Assembly: GCA_963630635.1 (NCBI GenBank)
Contig: CAVGOA010000001.1
Coordinates: 69,557-133,556, forward strand
Reading direction: 5' to 3'
DNA: 64,000 bases
DNA from: Paratractidigestivibacter sp963630635
GTDB lineage: Bacteria > Actinomycetota > Coriobacteriia > Coriobacteriales > Atopobiaceae
In this document: positions 36,175 through 44,637 of the stretch, piece by piece
How the letters are laid out: each line of letters opens with the position of its first letter
How positions within the stretch are numbered: the stretch's first letter is position 1
Notes under the pieces: generated by a model
Seen by the model: only the letters and a program-made list of their open reading frames with translations
Told to the model about the DNA's origin: nothing
Database searches by the model: none
Position numbers and translations under genes: made by a program

Positions 36175-36696
36175 ATGCAGCAACGCTTTAAGTGCATAGC
36201 CCGTGTGGAGAAGACCCACGGGAGAAAAGGGGAGGTCGTGACGGTTCCCGCCCACGGCCTTCCCTCACTTATGCGTAAAGGCATGAAGGTTGCCGTGGTC
36301 CCGCCCGCCCTTAAGGGCTCGCGCTGGCACGAGGTGCTGCGCGTCGAGGGCGACGACCGCGCAGGCAGCTTGGTGGCCCTCTCGGGCGTGGGCGACATCG
36401 CCGCGGCGCAGGAACTCGTTGGCAAGTACGTCCTTGCCTTTGCAGACGACCTGCCCGAGGACCTGGCTCTCCACGACCCCCGTGCGCTTATCGGCCGCGA
36501 GATTTGCCACGTGACCGGCAAGGCGCTGGGCACCATCACCGAGGTTATGTGCGGCCCCGCCAACGACGTCTGGGTCATCGAGGGCCAGCTGGGCGAGGTT
36601 CTTCTCCCCGTTATCGATCAAGTTGTTATTGACGTGCCCGAACAAGGCGCAATTACCGTCGACGCCACAGGCTTTGTGGGAAAGGTTGATCTTTGA
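36175..36696 (+). CDS. rimM: 16S rRNA processing protein RimM
   Basis: Assists maturation of the 30S head, binding S19. 173 residues. The start KCIARVEKTHGRKGEVVTVP matches the RimM N-domain G-x-x-x-x-x-H-G-x-x-G-x-v pattern; the C-terminal PRC barrel includes LIGREICHVTGKALGTITEV and LLPVIDQVVIDV. The sequence is divergent, but the context between khpA and trmD supports it. The trmD start overlaps its stop by one base (TGATG). Confidence 0.92.
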   Translation: MQQRFKCIARVEKTHGRKGEVVTVPAHGLPSLMRKGMKVAVVPPALKGSRWHEVLRVEGDDRAGSLVALSGVGDIAAAQELVGKYVLAFADDLPEDLALHDPRALIGREICHVTGKALGTITEVMCGPANDVWVIEGQLGEVLLPVIDQVVIDVPEQGAITVDATGFVGKVDL

Positions 36697-37430
36697 TGCA
36701 CTTTGAGATCGTCTCGACCATTCCCCAGGTATTTGCCCCTTATTTGGACACCTCTATTCTGGGTCGCGCCCAGAAGAAGCAAGTCTTCACCTATCAAGCC
36801 TATGACCTGCACGATTGGTCGCAGGACAAGCACAAGAAGGTGGATGATTATACCTTTGGCGGGGGCCAGGGCCTTCTCATGAAGCCCGCTCCCATTTTTG
36901 ACGCGGTCGAGGAGATCTGCGCCTCAAAGGAGTCCAAGCCCTGCGTCGTGTTCTTCTCGCCGGTGGGAAAGCCGTACACGCAAGCGTGCGCCGAGCGCCT
37001 TAGCCGCGAGGAGCGCGTGATCTTTGTGTGCGGGCGTTACGAGGGCATGGACGAGCGCGTCTATACCCTGGCAGACGAGGTCTACTCGCTGGGAGATTAC
37101 GTCTTGACCGGCGGAGAGCTGGCCGCTATGGCCGTTATCGACTCGGTGGTTCGCCTGCTTCCCGGGGGCCTTGGCAACGACAAGAGTGCCGAGGACGAGT
37201 CCTTCTCTGACGGCCTTCTTGAGTACGCCCAGTACACGCGCCCGGCGAGCTTTCGTGACATGGACGTGCCGGATGTCCTGCTTTCTGGCAACCACGGCGA
37301 GGTCGACAAATGGCGCCGCAAGAGCTCCATCGAGCGCACCGCCAAGTGGCGCCCCGATCTTCTCGCCGCCGCAGACCTCACGCCTGACGAGCGCGCGTAC
37401 GCCGACTCGCTTTTACCCCAAGATCTCTAG
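36696..37430 (+). CDS. trmD: tRNA (guanine-N1)-methyltransferase TrmD
   Basis: Methylates G37 of tRNAs reading CNN and some other codons, preventing frameshifts. 244 residues. Trefoil-knot SAM motifs: VDDYTFGGGQGLLMKP, VCGRYEGMDERV, LGDYVLTGGELAAM; then LLSGNHGEVDKWRR in the C-domain. ATG 36696 overlaps the rimM stop by one base. In many genomes rplS follows; here lepB follows instead and rplS is 8 kb away. Confidence 0.97.
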   Translation: MHFEIVSTIPQVFAPYLDTSILGRAQKKQVFTYQAYDLHDWSQDKHKKVDDYTFGGGQGLLMKPAPIFDAVEEICASKESKPCVVFFSPVGKPYTQACAERLSREERVIFVCGRYEGMDERVYTLADEVYSLGDYVLTGGELAAMAVIDSVVRLLPGGLGNDKSAEDESFSDGLLEYAQYTRPASFRDMDVPDVLLSGNHGEVDKWRRKSSIERTAKWRPDLLAAADLTPDERAYADSLLPQDL

Positions 37431-37441
37431 GGAGGCCGCCT

Positions 37442-37999
37442 GTGGCACAAAAGCGTGACTCGCACCTTCGTGGTGCCCTTGAGCTTGTCTTATCTGTCGT
37501 CGTCGCCATTGGAATCGCGGTTTTTCTGCGCACCTTTGTGATCGGCGTCTACCAGGTTCCCACCGGCTCGATGCTCGAGACCATCCAGGAAGGCGACCTT
37601 TTGGTAGGCGAGAAGGTCTCGCTTCGGGCGTCGAGCCCCACCTATGGCGACGTGGTTACCTTCGACAGCCCCATGAGCCCGGGCACGACCCTCATTAAAC
37701 GCGTGATAGCCACGGGTGGACAGACCATCGATCTGCGCGACGGCATTGTCTACGTGGATGGCCAGGCACTGGAAGAGAGCTCCTATACCCTGGGCAAGCG
37801 CACCGAGTCGCTTTCCAACTACGAGGGCTCGGCCGGTATCGAGTATCCCTACACCGTGCCCGCCAACTGCGTCTTTGTCATGGGAGATAACCGCACCAAC
37901 TCTTTGGACTCGCGCTACTTTGGACCCGTCTCGGTGAGTGCGGTAACATCAAAGGCGCTCTTCATCTATTGGCCCTTGAGCGACATCAGGACTTTGTAA
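37442..37999 (+). CDS. lepB: Signal peptidase I
   Basis: Cleaves signal peptides of secreted proteins. 185 residues with one N-terminal membrane helix (about 13-36). The Ser-Lys dyad is visible: Ser43 in PTGSML and Lys86 in LIKRVIA; box E is MGDNRTNSLDSRYFGPV. GTG 37442 starts 11 bases after trmD, with GGGAGG upstream. The short form with one membrane span is typical of Gram-positives. Confidence 0.96.
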   Translation: MAQKRDSHLRGALELVLSVVVAIGIAVFLRTFVIGVYQVPTGSMLETIQEGDLLVGEKVSLRASSPTYGDVVTFDSPMSPGTTLIKRVIATGGQTIDLRDGIVYVDGQALEESSYTLGKRTESLSNYEGSAGIEYPYTVPANCVFVMGDNRTNSLDSRYFGPVSVSAVTSKALFIYWPLSDIRTL

Positions 38000-38030
38000 G
38001 CAACCGCTTTGGCAAAAAGGGGAGACTTAT

Positions 38031-38942
38031 ATGAACAAAAACGCCCTCACGTTCCAAGACATGATCTTAGAGCTTGAGCACTACTGGGCAAAGCAGGGCT
38101 GCACTGTCATGCAGCCCTACGACTCCGAGGTGGGTGCCGGCACCTTCCACACCGCTACCACCCTGCGCAGCCTTGGCGCGTCCGCGTGGCGCACCTGCTA
38201 CCCGCAGCCCTGCCGCCGCCCCGCCGACGGCCGCTATGGCGAGAATCCCAACCGCATGCAGCACTACTACCAGTTCCAGGTCATCTTGAAGCCCTGCCCG
38301 GTTGACTCGCAGGACCTCTACCTGGGCTCGCTCAAGGCTATCGGCCTGGACCCCGATGAGCACGACGTGCGCTTTGTCGAGGACGACTGGGAGAGCCCCA
38401 CGCTGGGTGCCTGGGGCCTTGGCTGGGAGGTCTGGATGGACGGTATGGAGGTCACCCAGTACACCTACTTCCAGCAGGTGGGCGGCATTGAGGTCGACCC
38501 CGTTCCCGTCGAGATCACCTACGGCCTCGAGCGCATTGCCATGTATGCCCAGGGTGTCGACTCGGTCTATGACCTTGTGTGGAGCTACCTGCCCGACGGC
38601 ACGCCCATGACCTACGGCGACGTTTTCCACGAGAACGAGTTCGAGTTCTCGACCTACAACTTCGAGGTTGCCGACGTCGACATGATGCGACGCAAGTTCG
38701 ACGAGTACGAGGCCGAGTGCCACTCCTGTCTGGATCACAAGTTGCCGCTTCCTGCCTACGACTGCGTCATGAAGTGCAGCCATGCCTTTAACATCCTGGA
38801 CGCCCGCGGCGCCATTTCTGCTACCGAGCGCGCTAACTACATCCTACGCGTGCGCAGCGTGGCCAAGGCCTGCTGCGAGTCCTACCTGGCCGAGGTCGCT
38901 TCTAAGACCAAAGACGACAAAAAGATTGGGGAGGTGGCGTAG
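38031..38942 (+). CDS. glyQ: Glycyl-tRNA synthetase alpha subunit
   Basis: Catalytic subunit of the alpha2beta2 class II enzyme. 303 residues. LTFQDMILELEHYWAKQGC at the start, MQPYDSEVGAGTFHTATTLR, QPCRRPADGRYGENPNR (motif 2) and YGLERIAMYAQGV (motif 3) are diagnostic. AGGGGAGA lies upstream. glyS starts at the base after its stop. The two-subunit form fits bacteria and not the single-chain type common elsewhere in Actinomycetota, a useful taxonomic hint. Confidence 0.98.
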   Translation: MNKNALTFQDMILELEHYWAKQGCTVMQPYDSEVGAGTFHTATTLRSLGASAWRTCYPQPCRRPADGRYGENPNRMQHYYQFQVILKPCPVDSQDLYLGSLKAIGLDPDEHDVRFVEDDWESPTLGAWGLGWEVWMDGMEVTQYTYFQQVGGIEVDPVPVEITYGLERIAMYAQGVDSVYDLVWSYLPDGTPMTYGDVFHENEFEFSTYNFEVADVDMMRRKFDEYEAECHSCLDHKLPLPAYDCVMKCSHAFNILDARGAISATERANYILRVRSVAKACCESYLAEVASKTKDDKKIGEVA

Positions 38943-41042
38943 ATGAGTGCCGCAACCTGTGATTTTCTCTTCGAGATCGGCTGCGAGGAGATGCCTTCCG
39001 CGCCGTTGATGAACGCCGCCAAGCAGCTTCCCAAGCTCGTTATCTCGCGCCTGGACGCTGCCGGCCTTGCCCACGGCGACGTGCGCGTCATCTCGACCCC
39101 GCGCCGCCTTGCCGCCATCGTGGCCGATGTCGCGACCCAGACCGAGGCCATCCACGAGGTCATGCGCGGGCCTAAGGCCCAAATCGCCTTCGATGCCGAC
39201 GGCAACCCCACCAAGGCTGCCCAGGGCTTTGCCCGCAAGTGCGGAGTCGACGCGGCAGACCTTACCCGCAGCGTGGCCGAGGACGGCAACGAGTACGTCT
39301 TTGCCGAGAAGAACGTGGCGTCTGCGCCCGCTATGCCGATCCTGTCTGCCCTGGGCCACGACGTCATCGCGGCCATCGAGTGGCCCAACTACCGCTCCCA
39401 GCGTTGGGGCTCCGAGCACGAGACCTTTGTCCGCCCGATCCGCTGGATCTGCGCCCTTCTCGGCTCCGAGGTCGTACCTGTGACCTACGCCGACGTCACC
39501 AGCTCTAACGTGACCTATGGCCACCGTGTGCTGGGGCCCGGCGCCCACACCGTGAGCGAGCCTTCTGCCTACGAGAAGGTCCTCGAGGACGCCTTCGTGC
39601 TTTCGGCCGAGCGCCGCGAGGAGGTCATCTGCGAGGGCATCGCCAAAATCGAGGCCGAGCGCGCAGGCGCCCGCGTCGACACCCCTAAGCGCATCTTCGA
39701 CGAGGTCGTTAACCTCTGCGAGTGGCCTACCGTGCTTGTGGGCAAGTTCGACGAGGATTTCCTTAAGGTCCCGCAAGAGATCATCTGCGAGTCCATGCTC
39801 TCTAACCAGCGCTACTTCCCGATCTTTGACGCCGAGGGCAAGCTTACCCGCGAGTTCGTGATCGTCTCTAACGCAAACCCTGCCGTGAGCGACACCGTCG
39901 TGGCCGGCAACGAGCGCGTCGTGCGCCCGCGCCTGGATGACGCCAAGTTCTTCTTTGACGAGGACCTGAAGCGCCCCATGGAGGAGTTCGTCCAGCGCCT
40001 AGGCATCGTCACTTTCCAGGAGAAGCTGGGCACCACCCTGCAAAAGGTGGGCCGTATGGAGAAGCTCGCCGAGCTTTGCGCGACGCAGGCGGGCCAAGAC
40101 GAGGCCGGCGTGAAGAACGCCGTGCGCGCCGCCCACCTTGCCAAGGCAGACCTGGTCTCGCAGGCCGTCGTCGAGTTCACCAACCAGCAGGGCGTCATGG
40201 GCGGCTACTATGCCCTGGCCGCCGGCGAGGACCCCGAGGTCGCAAAGGCCATCCGCGAGCACTACCGCCCGCGCTTCGCAGGCGACGAGTTGCCGTCTTC
40301 TGATTGCGGCAAGTGCGTGGCTGTGGCCGATAAGCTCGACACCGTATGCGGCCTGTTTGCCATCGGCGAGCCCCCCACCGGCTCTTCCGACCCCTTTGCC
40401 GTGCGCCGCAGCGCCATCGGCATCATCGCGATGCTTCGCGCCATGCCCACGGTCTCCCTCAAGGCTATGATCGCACGTGCCCTTAAGAACTACACCGAGC
40501 AGGGCCTCGAGTTCGACGCCGCGCAGGTGGCCGCCGACGTCGAGCGCTTCTTTGCCGGCCGTCTTGCCGGCATCGCCAAGGACGAGGGCGTGAAGAACGA
40601 CACCATCGAGGCCGTCGCCGCCGTGGGCGTTATCGACCCTGCCGAGTTCTTCGCCCGCGCCCGCGCCCTCGACGGCGCCCGCGCCGAGCAGCCCGAGCTT
40701 TTCGACGACCTTGCCACCGCCTTTGCCCGCGCTCACAACCTGGCCGACGCCTCGCTTGGTTGCGACGTGGACCAGTCGATCCTCACCCAGCCCGAGAAAG
40801 ACCTTCTCGCCGCCTGCGAGACCGGCGAGAAAAATGTGGCCGCCGCACTCCAAAATTCGGACTTCGAGGCCGCCTGTTCTGCACTGGCCGCTCTTAAAGA
40901 GCCGATTGACCGATTCTTTGCCGATGTTTTGGTTATGGACGAGGATACTCGGGTAAGGGAAAACCGCCTGCGTCTCCTTAACAGGTTCGCTAAGGTCTTC
41001 GAGGGCGTCGCGGACATCTCCGCGCTTTCCCGCAAGAAGTAG
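38943..41042 (+). CDS. glyS: Glycyl-tRNA synthetase beta subunit
   Basis: tRNA-binding subunit. 699 residues, standard. FLFEIGCEEMPSAPL at the start, RFVRPIRW-like sequence (TFVRPIRWICALLG), VPQEIICESMLSNQRYFPI, and SDPFAVRRSAIGI mark the family; the last 120 residues are the anticodon-binding-like helical domain. It directly abuts glyQ. A strong hairpin follows at 41053. Confidence 0.98.
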   Translation: MSAATCDFLFEIGCEEMPSAPLMNAAKQLPKLVISRLDAAGLAHGDVRVISTPRRLAAIVADVATQTEAIHEVMRGPKAQIAFDADGNPTKAAQGFARKCGVDAADLTRSVAEDGNEYVFAEKNVASAPAMPILSALGHDVIAAIEWPNYRSQRWGSEHETFVRPIRWICALLGSEVVPVTYADVTSSNVTYGHRVLGPGAHTVSEPSAYEKVLEDAFVLSAERREEVICEGIAKIEAERAGARVDTPKRIFDEVVNLCEWPTVLVGKFDEDFLKVPQEIICESMLSNQRYFPIFDAEGKLTREFVIVSNANPAVSDTVVAGNERVVRPRLDDAKFFFDEDLKRPMEEFVQRLGIVTFQEKLGTTLQKVGRMEKLAELCATQAGQDEAGVKNAVRAAHLAKADLVSQAVVEFTNQQGVMGGYYALAAGEDPEVAKAIREHYRPRFAGDELPSSDCGKCVAVADKLDTVCGLFAIGEPPTGSSDPFAVRRSAIGIIAMLRAMPTVSLKAMIARALKNYTEQGLEFDAAQVAADVERFFAGRLAGIAKDEGVKNDTIEAVAAVGVIDPAEFFARARALDGARAEQPELFDDLATAFARAHNLADASLGCDVDQSILTQPEKDLLAACETGEKNVAAALQNSDFEAACSALAALKEPIDRFFADVLVMDEDTRVRENRLRLLNRFAKVFEGVADISALSRKK

Positions 41043-41052
41043 GGTTGGAAAA

Positions 41053-41082
41053 ACCGGCCAGGGCAGACGTGCCTTGGCCGGT
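41053..41082 (+). other. 13-bp hairpin between glyS and the PPDK regulator
   Basis: ACCGGCCAGGGCA (41053-41065) pairs with TGCCTTGGCCGGT (41070-41082), one G-T wobble, loop GACG. The sequence after it lacks a T-run, so it may be a factor-assisted terminator, an RNA-processing or stability element instead of a classic intrinsic terminator. Confidence 0.6.
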
Positions 41083-41107
41083 CTCAATCAGATTTGGAGG
41101 TCGATAA

Positions 41108-41509
41108 ATGGCCACGCTGGACTTGGACAATGACATCTTTGGGGACGTTGTCCCGCTTATCTTCGTTCTTTCGGACTCTCGCGGTGAGACCGCCAACACC
41201 GTCGTGATGGCCGCNNNNNNNNNNNNNNNNNNNNNNNNNNNNNNNNNNNNNNNNNNNNNNNNNNNNNNNNNNNNNNNNNNNNNNNNNNNNNNNNNNNNNN
41301 NNNNNNNNNNNNNNNNNNNNNNNNNNNNNNNNNNNNNNNNNNNNNNNNNNNNNNNNNNNNNNNNNNNNNNNNNNNNNNNNNNNNNNNNNNNNNNNNNNNN
41401 NNNNNNNNNNNNNNNNNNNNNNNNNNNNNNNNNNNNNNNNNNNNNNNNNNNNNNNNNNNNNNNNNNNNNNNNNNNNNNNNNNTACAGCGAGACGCCGCGC
41501 TCCGAGTAA
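41108..41509 (+). CDS. Pyruvate phosphate dikinase regulatory protein (interrupted by assembly gap)
   Basis: Bifunctional kinase/phosphotransferase that switches PPDK off with ADP and on with phosphate. Only the first 35 residues and the last 9 are readable. The start PLIFVLSDSRGETANTVVMAA matches the DUF299 family opening, and AGATTTGGAGG lies upstream of ATG 41108. Positions 41215-41482 are N. The family is about 270 residues, while this frame would encode only 133, so the gap is probably under-sized or the gene is shortened. The end YSETPRSE is in frame only if the gap length is correct. Adjacent ppdK strongly supports the role. Confidence 0.78.
   Translation: MATLDLDNDIFGDVVPLIFVLSDSRGETANTVVMAXXXXXXXXXXXXXXXXXXXXXXXXXXXXXXXXXXXXXXXXXXXXXXXXXXXXXXXXXXXXXXXXXXXXXXXXXXXXXXXXXXXXXXXXXXYSETPRSE
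41215..41482. other. Assembly gap (268 N)
   Basis: An unbroken run of 268 undetermined bases inside the PPDK regulator gene. The true length is unknown. Confidence 0.99.
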
Positions 41510-41540
41510 AAATCCAAATCACTTCACAGTGTAGCGCGTT

Positions 41541-41573
41541 TAGGCCCCGGATGTTTCCCGGGGCCTATTTTTT
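41541..41573 (+). terminator. Terminator after the PPDK regulator gene
   Basis: TAGGCCCCGG (41541-41550) pairs perfectly with CCGGGGCCTA (41558-41567) around a 7-base loop, followed by TTTTTT. Confidence 0.93.
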
Positions 41574-41659
41574 GTGCCGTTCGCCCGTTCACCTAACAGG
41601 GTCGACCTTCTGGCAAATAGGTACGGGTTTCTCGCCGACTGGTTGATACCATAGCGCAG

Positions 41660-41725
41660 TGCCTCGAAGGACAAGCGTTCTTCCTTAGGCATTCAGCAGT
41701 GAGTGCATGTCTGTAAATTACATGC
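41660..41725 (+). promoter_or_regulatory. Two hairpins in the ppdK 5' leader
   Basis: Hairpin 1 (41660-41691): TGCCT pairs with AGGCA, then after a 2-base bulge AAGGA pairs with TCCTT. Hairpin 2 (41705-41725): GCATGT pairs with ACATGC across 9 bases. Both lie between the upstream terminator and the ppdK ribosome site at 41741, so they would be in the leader if transcription starts near 41650. No known riboswitch class is recognised. Confidence 0.4.
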
Positions 41726-41751
41726 CAGGAAACAAGTCACAAGGGGACAAA

Positions 41752-44517
41752 ATGGCTGAGAAGCACGTGTACCGTTTTGGCGCCGGAATCGACGGTGTCA
41801 ACGCCACCGAGCCCGCTGGCGAGACCGTCGAGCAGGCGAAGTGGATCGTCGGCGGCAAGGGCGCCAACCTTGCCGAGATGGCAAAGATCGGTCTTCCCGT
41901 TCCTCCGGGATTCTCCATCACCTGCCAGACCTGCGTTAAGTACGCCAACTCCGGCAACCAGTGGGAGGACGGCGTCCTGGACGAGATCGACGCTGCCCGT
42001 GAGAACCTCGAGGAGCGCATGGGCAAGAAGCTCGGCGACGCCGAGGACCCGCTGCTCGTCTCTGTTCGTTCTGGCGCTCCCTTCTCGATGCCCGGCATGA
42101 TGGACACCGTCCTTAACCTGGGCTTGAACGATATCTCGGTCCAGGGCCTCATCGCCCAGACCGGCAACGAGCGCTTTGCTTACGACTCTTACCGCCGCTT
42201 TGTCCAGATGTTCTCCAACGTCGTCATGGGCATCGACGGTGACCTCTTCGAGGACGCCATCAACGCCAAGAAGGCCGAGAAGGGCGTGAAGCTCGACACC
42301 GAGCTCGACGCTGACGACCTCAAGGACCTCGTCGAGACCTTCAAGCAGATCTTCGCCGTCAACGTCGACTCTCAGGCTCACCCCGAGGTTGCCCCCGACG
42401 GCCGCGCCGCCTTCCCGCAGGATCCCAAGCTGCAGCTGCGCCTTGCCATCGAGGCCGTCTTTGGTTCCTGGATGAACGAGCGCGCCATCATCTACCGCAA
42501 GCAGAACAAGATTTCCGACGACCTCGGCACCGCCGTCAACGTCCAGGTCATGGTCTTTGGCAACAAGGGCGAGACCTCCGCTACCGGCGTCGCCTTCACC
42601 CGCAACCCCGCCAACGGCACCAAGGAGTTCTACGGTGACTTCCTGGTCAACGCCCAGGGCGAGGACGTCGTGGCCGGCATCCGCAACACCGAGCCCATCG
42701 CCGACCTCAAGAAGATCCCCGGCCTCGAGGAGGCTGGCCAGCAGCTCGACGACATCTTCGTCCAGCTTGAGGAGCACTACCACGACATGATGGACATCGA
42801 GTTCACCATCGAGCAGGGTAAGCTCTGGATGCTCCAGACCCGCGTGGGCAAGCGCACCGCCATGGCCGCCCTTGCCATCGCCATGCAGTTCGAGGCCGAG
42901 GGCGCCATTTCCAAGGAAGAAGCGGTCATGCGCGTCGCCCCCGAGCAGCTCGACCAGCTCCTCCACCCGCAGTTTGACCCCAAGGCCGACTTCAAGGTTC
43001 TCACCAAGGGCATGAACGCTTCCCCCGGCGCTGCCGTGGGTAAGGTCGTCTTCTCTGCCGACGAGGCCGTGAGCTGCGCCAACAAGGAGCAGCCCTGCAT
43101 CCTCGTTCGCTGGGAGACCACCCCTGACGACCTCAAGGGCATGGTCGCTGCCGAGGGCATCTTGACCTCTCACGGCGGCAAGACCAGCCACGCGGCCGTT
43201 ATCGCCCGTGGCATGGGCGCCCCCTGCGTCTGCGGCGCCGAGGCCTTGAAGATCGACGCCAAGAACAAGGAGGTCGTGGTCTCCGGCACCGACGTGGTCC
43301 TGCACGAGGGCGACGTCATCTCCATCAACGGCACCACCGGCGACGTCATCCTGGGCGCTGTGCCCCTGGTTCGCCCCGAGCTCACCGGCGATCTCGAGAC
43401 CATCCTTACCTGGGCAGACGAGATTCGTCGCGACGCTTCCCGTGGCCGCATCTTTGGCGTTCGCGCCAACGCCGATAACCCCGAGGACGCTCAGCTGTCC
43501 CGTGACTTCGGCGCCGAGGGCATTGGCCTTGACCGCACCGAGCACATGTTCCTGGGCGACCGCAAGGAGATCATCCAGTCCTTCATCCTGGCCGAGCGCA
43601 CCGGCGCCAAGCAGCAGGCCCTGGGTCAGCTGCTGAAGGTCCAGACCGACGACTTCCTGGGCATGTTCAAGGCCATGGACGGCAAGACCGTCATCGTCCG
43701 TCTCCTCGATCCGCCTCTGCACGAGTTCCTGGACAACCCCCGCGAGTACGCCGTTGAGCTTGCTCACGCCGAGGACCGCGGCGAGTCCGATATCCAGCTC
43801 AAGGCCCGTCGCGACCTTCTCGCCCGCCTGGACTCCTTCCAGGAGGCCAACCCCATGCTCGGTCTTCGCGGCTGCCGCCTGGGTATTGTTTACCCCGAGC
43901 TCACCGAGATGCAGGTCCGCGCTATCGCCAGCGCCGCCGCCCACCTCAAGAAGCGCGGCTTTGATCCCAAGCCCGAGATCATGGTCCCGCTGGTCGGCAC
44001 CGTCGAGGAGCTCAAGGTTGTCCGCGAGCAGATCGAGAGCGTCATCGCCTCTGTCTCCGAGCAGACCGGCGTCGAGCTGTCCATCCCCATCGGCTGCATG
44101 ATTGAGATTCCGCGTGCCGCCGTCACCGCCGATGAGATCGGCAAGTACGCCGACTTCTTCTCCTTCGGCACCAACGACCTCACCCAGATGGGCTTCGGCT
44201 ACTCCCGCGACGACGTCGAGAGCGCCTTCATCCCGCTGTACCTCAACAAGAAGATCTTGAAGACCAACCCCTTCGAGACTCTTGACTACGGTATCGCCAA
44301 GCTCGTGAAGCTGGGCGTCGAGGGCGGCCACCAGGCCAACGACAAGATCGTCTGCGGCGTCTGCGGCGAGACGGGCGGCGACCCCGACTCCATCCAGATG
44401 TACTACGACCTGGGTCTTGACTACGTGTCCTGCTCGCCGTACCGCGTGCCCATCGCTCGCCTTGCTGCGGCCCAGGCCAAGATCAAGTCCAACGGCGGCG
44501 CCCAGAAGCTCGCGTAA
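41752..44517 (+). CDS. ppdK: Pyruvate, phosphate dikinase
   Basis: Interconverts pyruvate + ATP + Pi with PEP + AMP + PPi; in anaerobes it can serve glycolysis or gluconeogenesis. 921 residues. The N-terminal ATP-grasp shows VGGKGANLAEMAKIGLPVPPGF and SVRSGAPFSMPGMMDT; the swivelling domain has the phospho-His in GGKTSHAAV (about His480); the PEP barrel ends with CGVCGETGGDP carrying the catalytic Cys. ATG 41752 follows AAGGGG; an upstream ATG region (41707) is in frame but has no site. Regulated by the neighbouring DUF299 gene. Confidence 0.98.
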   Translation: MAEKHVYRFGAGIDGVNATEPAGETVEQAKWIVGGKGANLAEMAKIGLPVPPGFSITCQTCVKYANSGNQWEDGVLDEIDAARENLEERMGKKLGDAEDPLLVSVRSGAPFSMPGMMDTVLNLGLNDISVQGLIAQTGNERFAYDSYRRFVQMFSNVVMGIDGDLFEDAINAKKAEKGVKLDTELDADDLKDLVETFKQIFAVNVDSQAHPEVAPDGRAAFPQDPKLQLRLAIEAVFGSWMNERAIIYRKQNKISDDLGTAVNVQVMVFGNKGETSATGVAFTRNPANGTKEFYGDFLVNAQGEDVVAGIRNTEPIADLKKIPGLEEAGQQLDDIFVQLEEHYHDMMDIEFTIEQGKLWMLQTRVGKRTAMAALAIAMQFEAEGAISKEEAVMRVAPEQLDQLLHPQFDPKADFKVLTKGMNASPGAAVGKVVFSADEAVSCANKEQPCILVRWETTPDDLKGMVAAEGILTSHGGKTSHAAVIARGMGAPCVCGAEALKIDAKNKEVVVSGTDVVLHEGDVISINGTTGDVILGAVPLVRPELTGDLETILTWADEIRRDASRGRIFGVRANADNPEDAQLSRDFGAEGIGLDRTEHMFLGDRKEIIQSFILAERTGAKQQALGQLLKVQTDDFLGMFKAMDGKTVIVRLLDPPLHEFLDNPREYAVELAHAEDRGESDIQLKARRDLLARLDSFQEANPMLGLRGCRLGIVYPELTEMQVRAIASAAAHLKKRGFDPKPEIMVPLVGTVEELKVVREQIESVIASVSEQTGVELSIPIGCMIEIPRAAVTADEIGKYADFFSFGTNDLTQMGFGYSRDDVESAFIPLYLNKKILKTNPFETLDYGIAKLVKLGVEGGHQANDKIVCGVCGETGGDPDSIQMYYDLGLDYVSCSPYRVPIARLAAAQAKIKSNGGAQKLA

Positions 44518-44543
44518 GCGCTCCTTATAGCAAACCCGTTATG

Positions 44544-44580
44544 GGGAGACGAGTCTTTTATCAGGCTCGTCTCCCTTTTT
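44544..44580 (+). terminator. Terminator after ppdK
   Basis: GGGAGACGAG (44544-44553) pairs perfectly with CTCGTCTCCC (44566-44575), 12-base loop, then TTTTT. Confidence 0.95.
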
Positions 44581-44637
44581 GTGTGTGCGGGCTGGTAAGG
44601 TTTCTTGGTCTTACGTATTTGTCGATAGGGGAGTTAC

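Noticed and set aside
41737..44331. An 864-codon open frame antisense to ppdK
   Set aside because: It follows from strong codon bias in the highly expressed ppdK (third-position G/C); the translation is low-complexity Gly/Asp/Leu/Val with no recognisable domain and no ribosome site.
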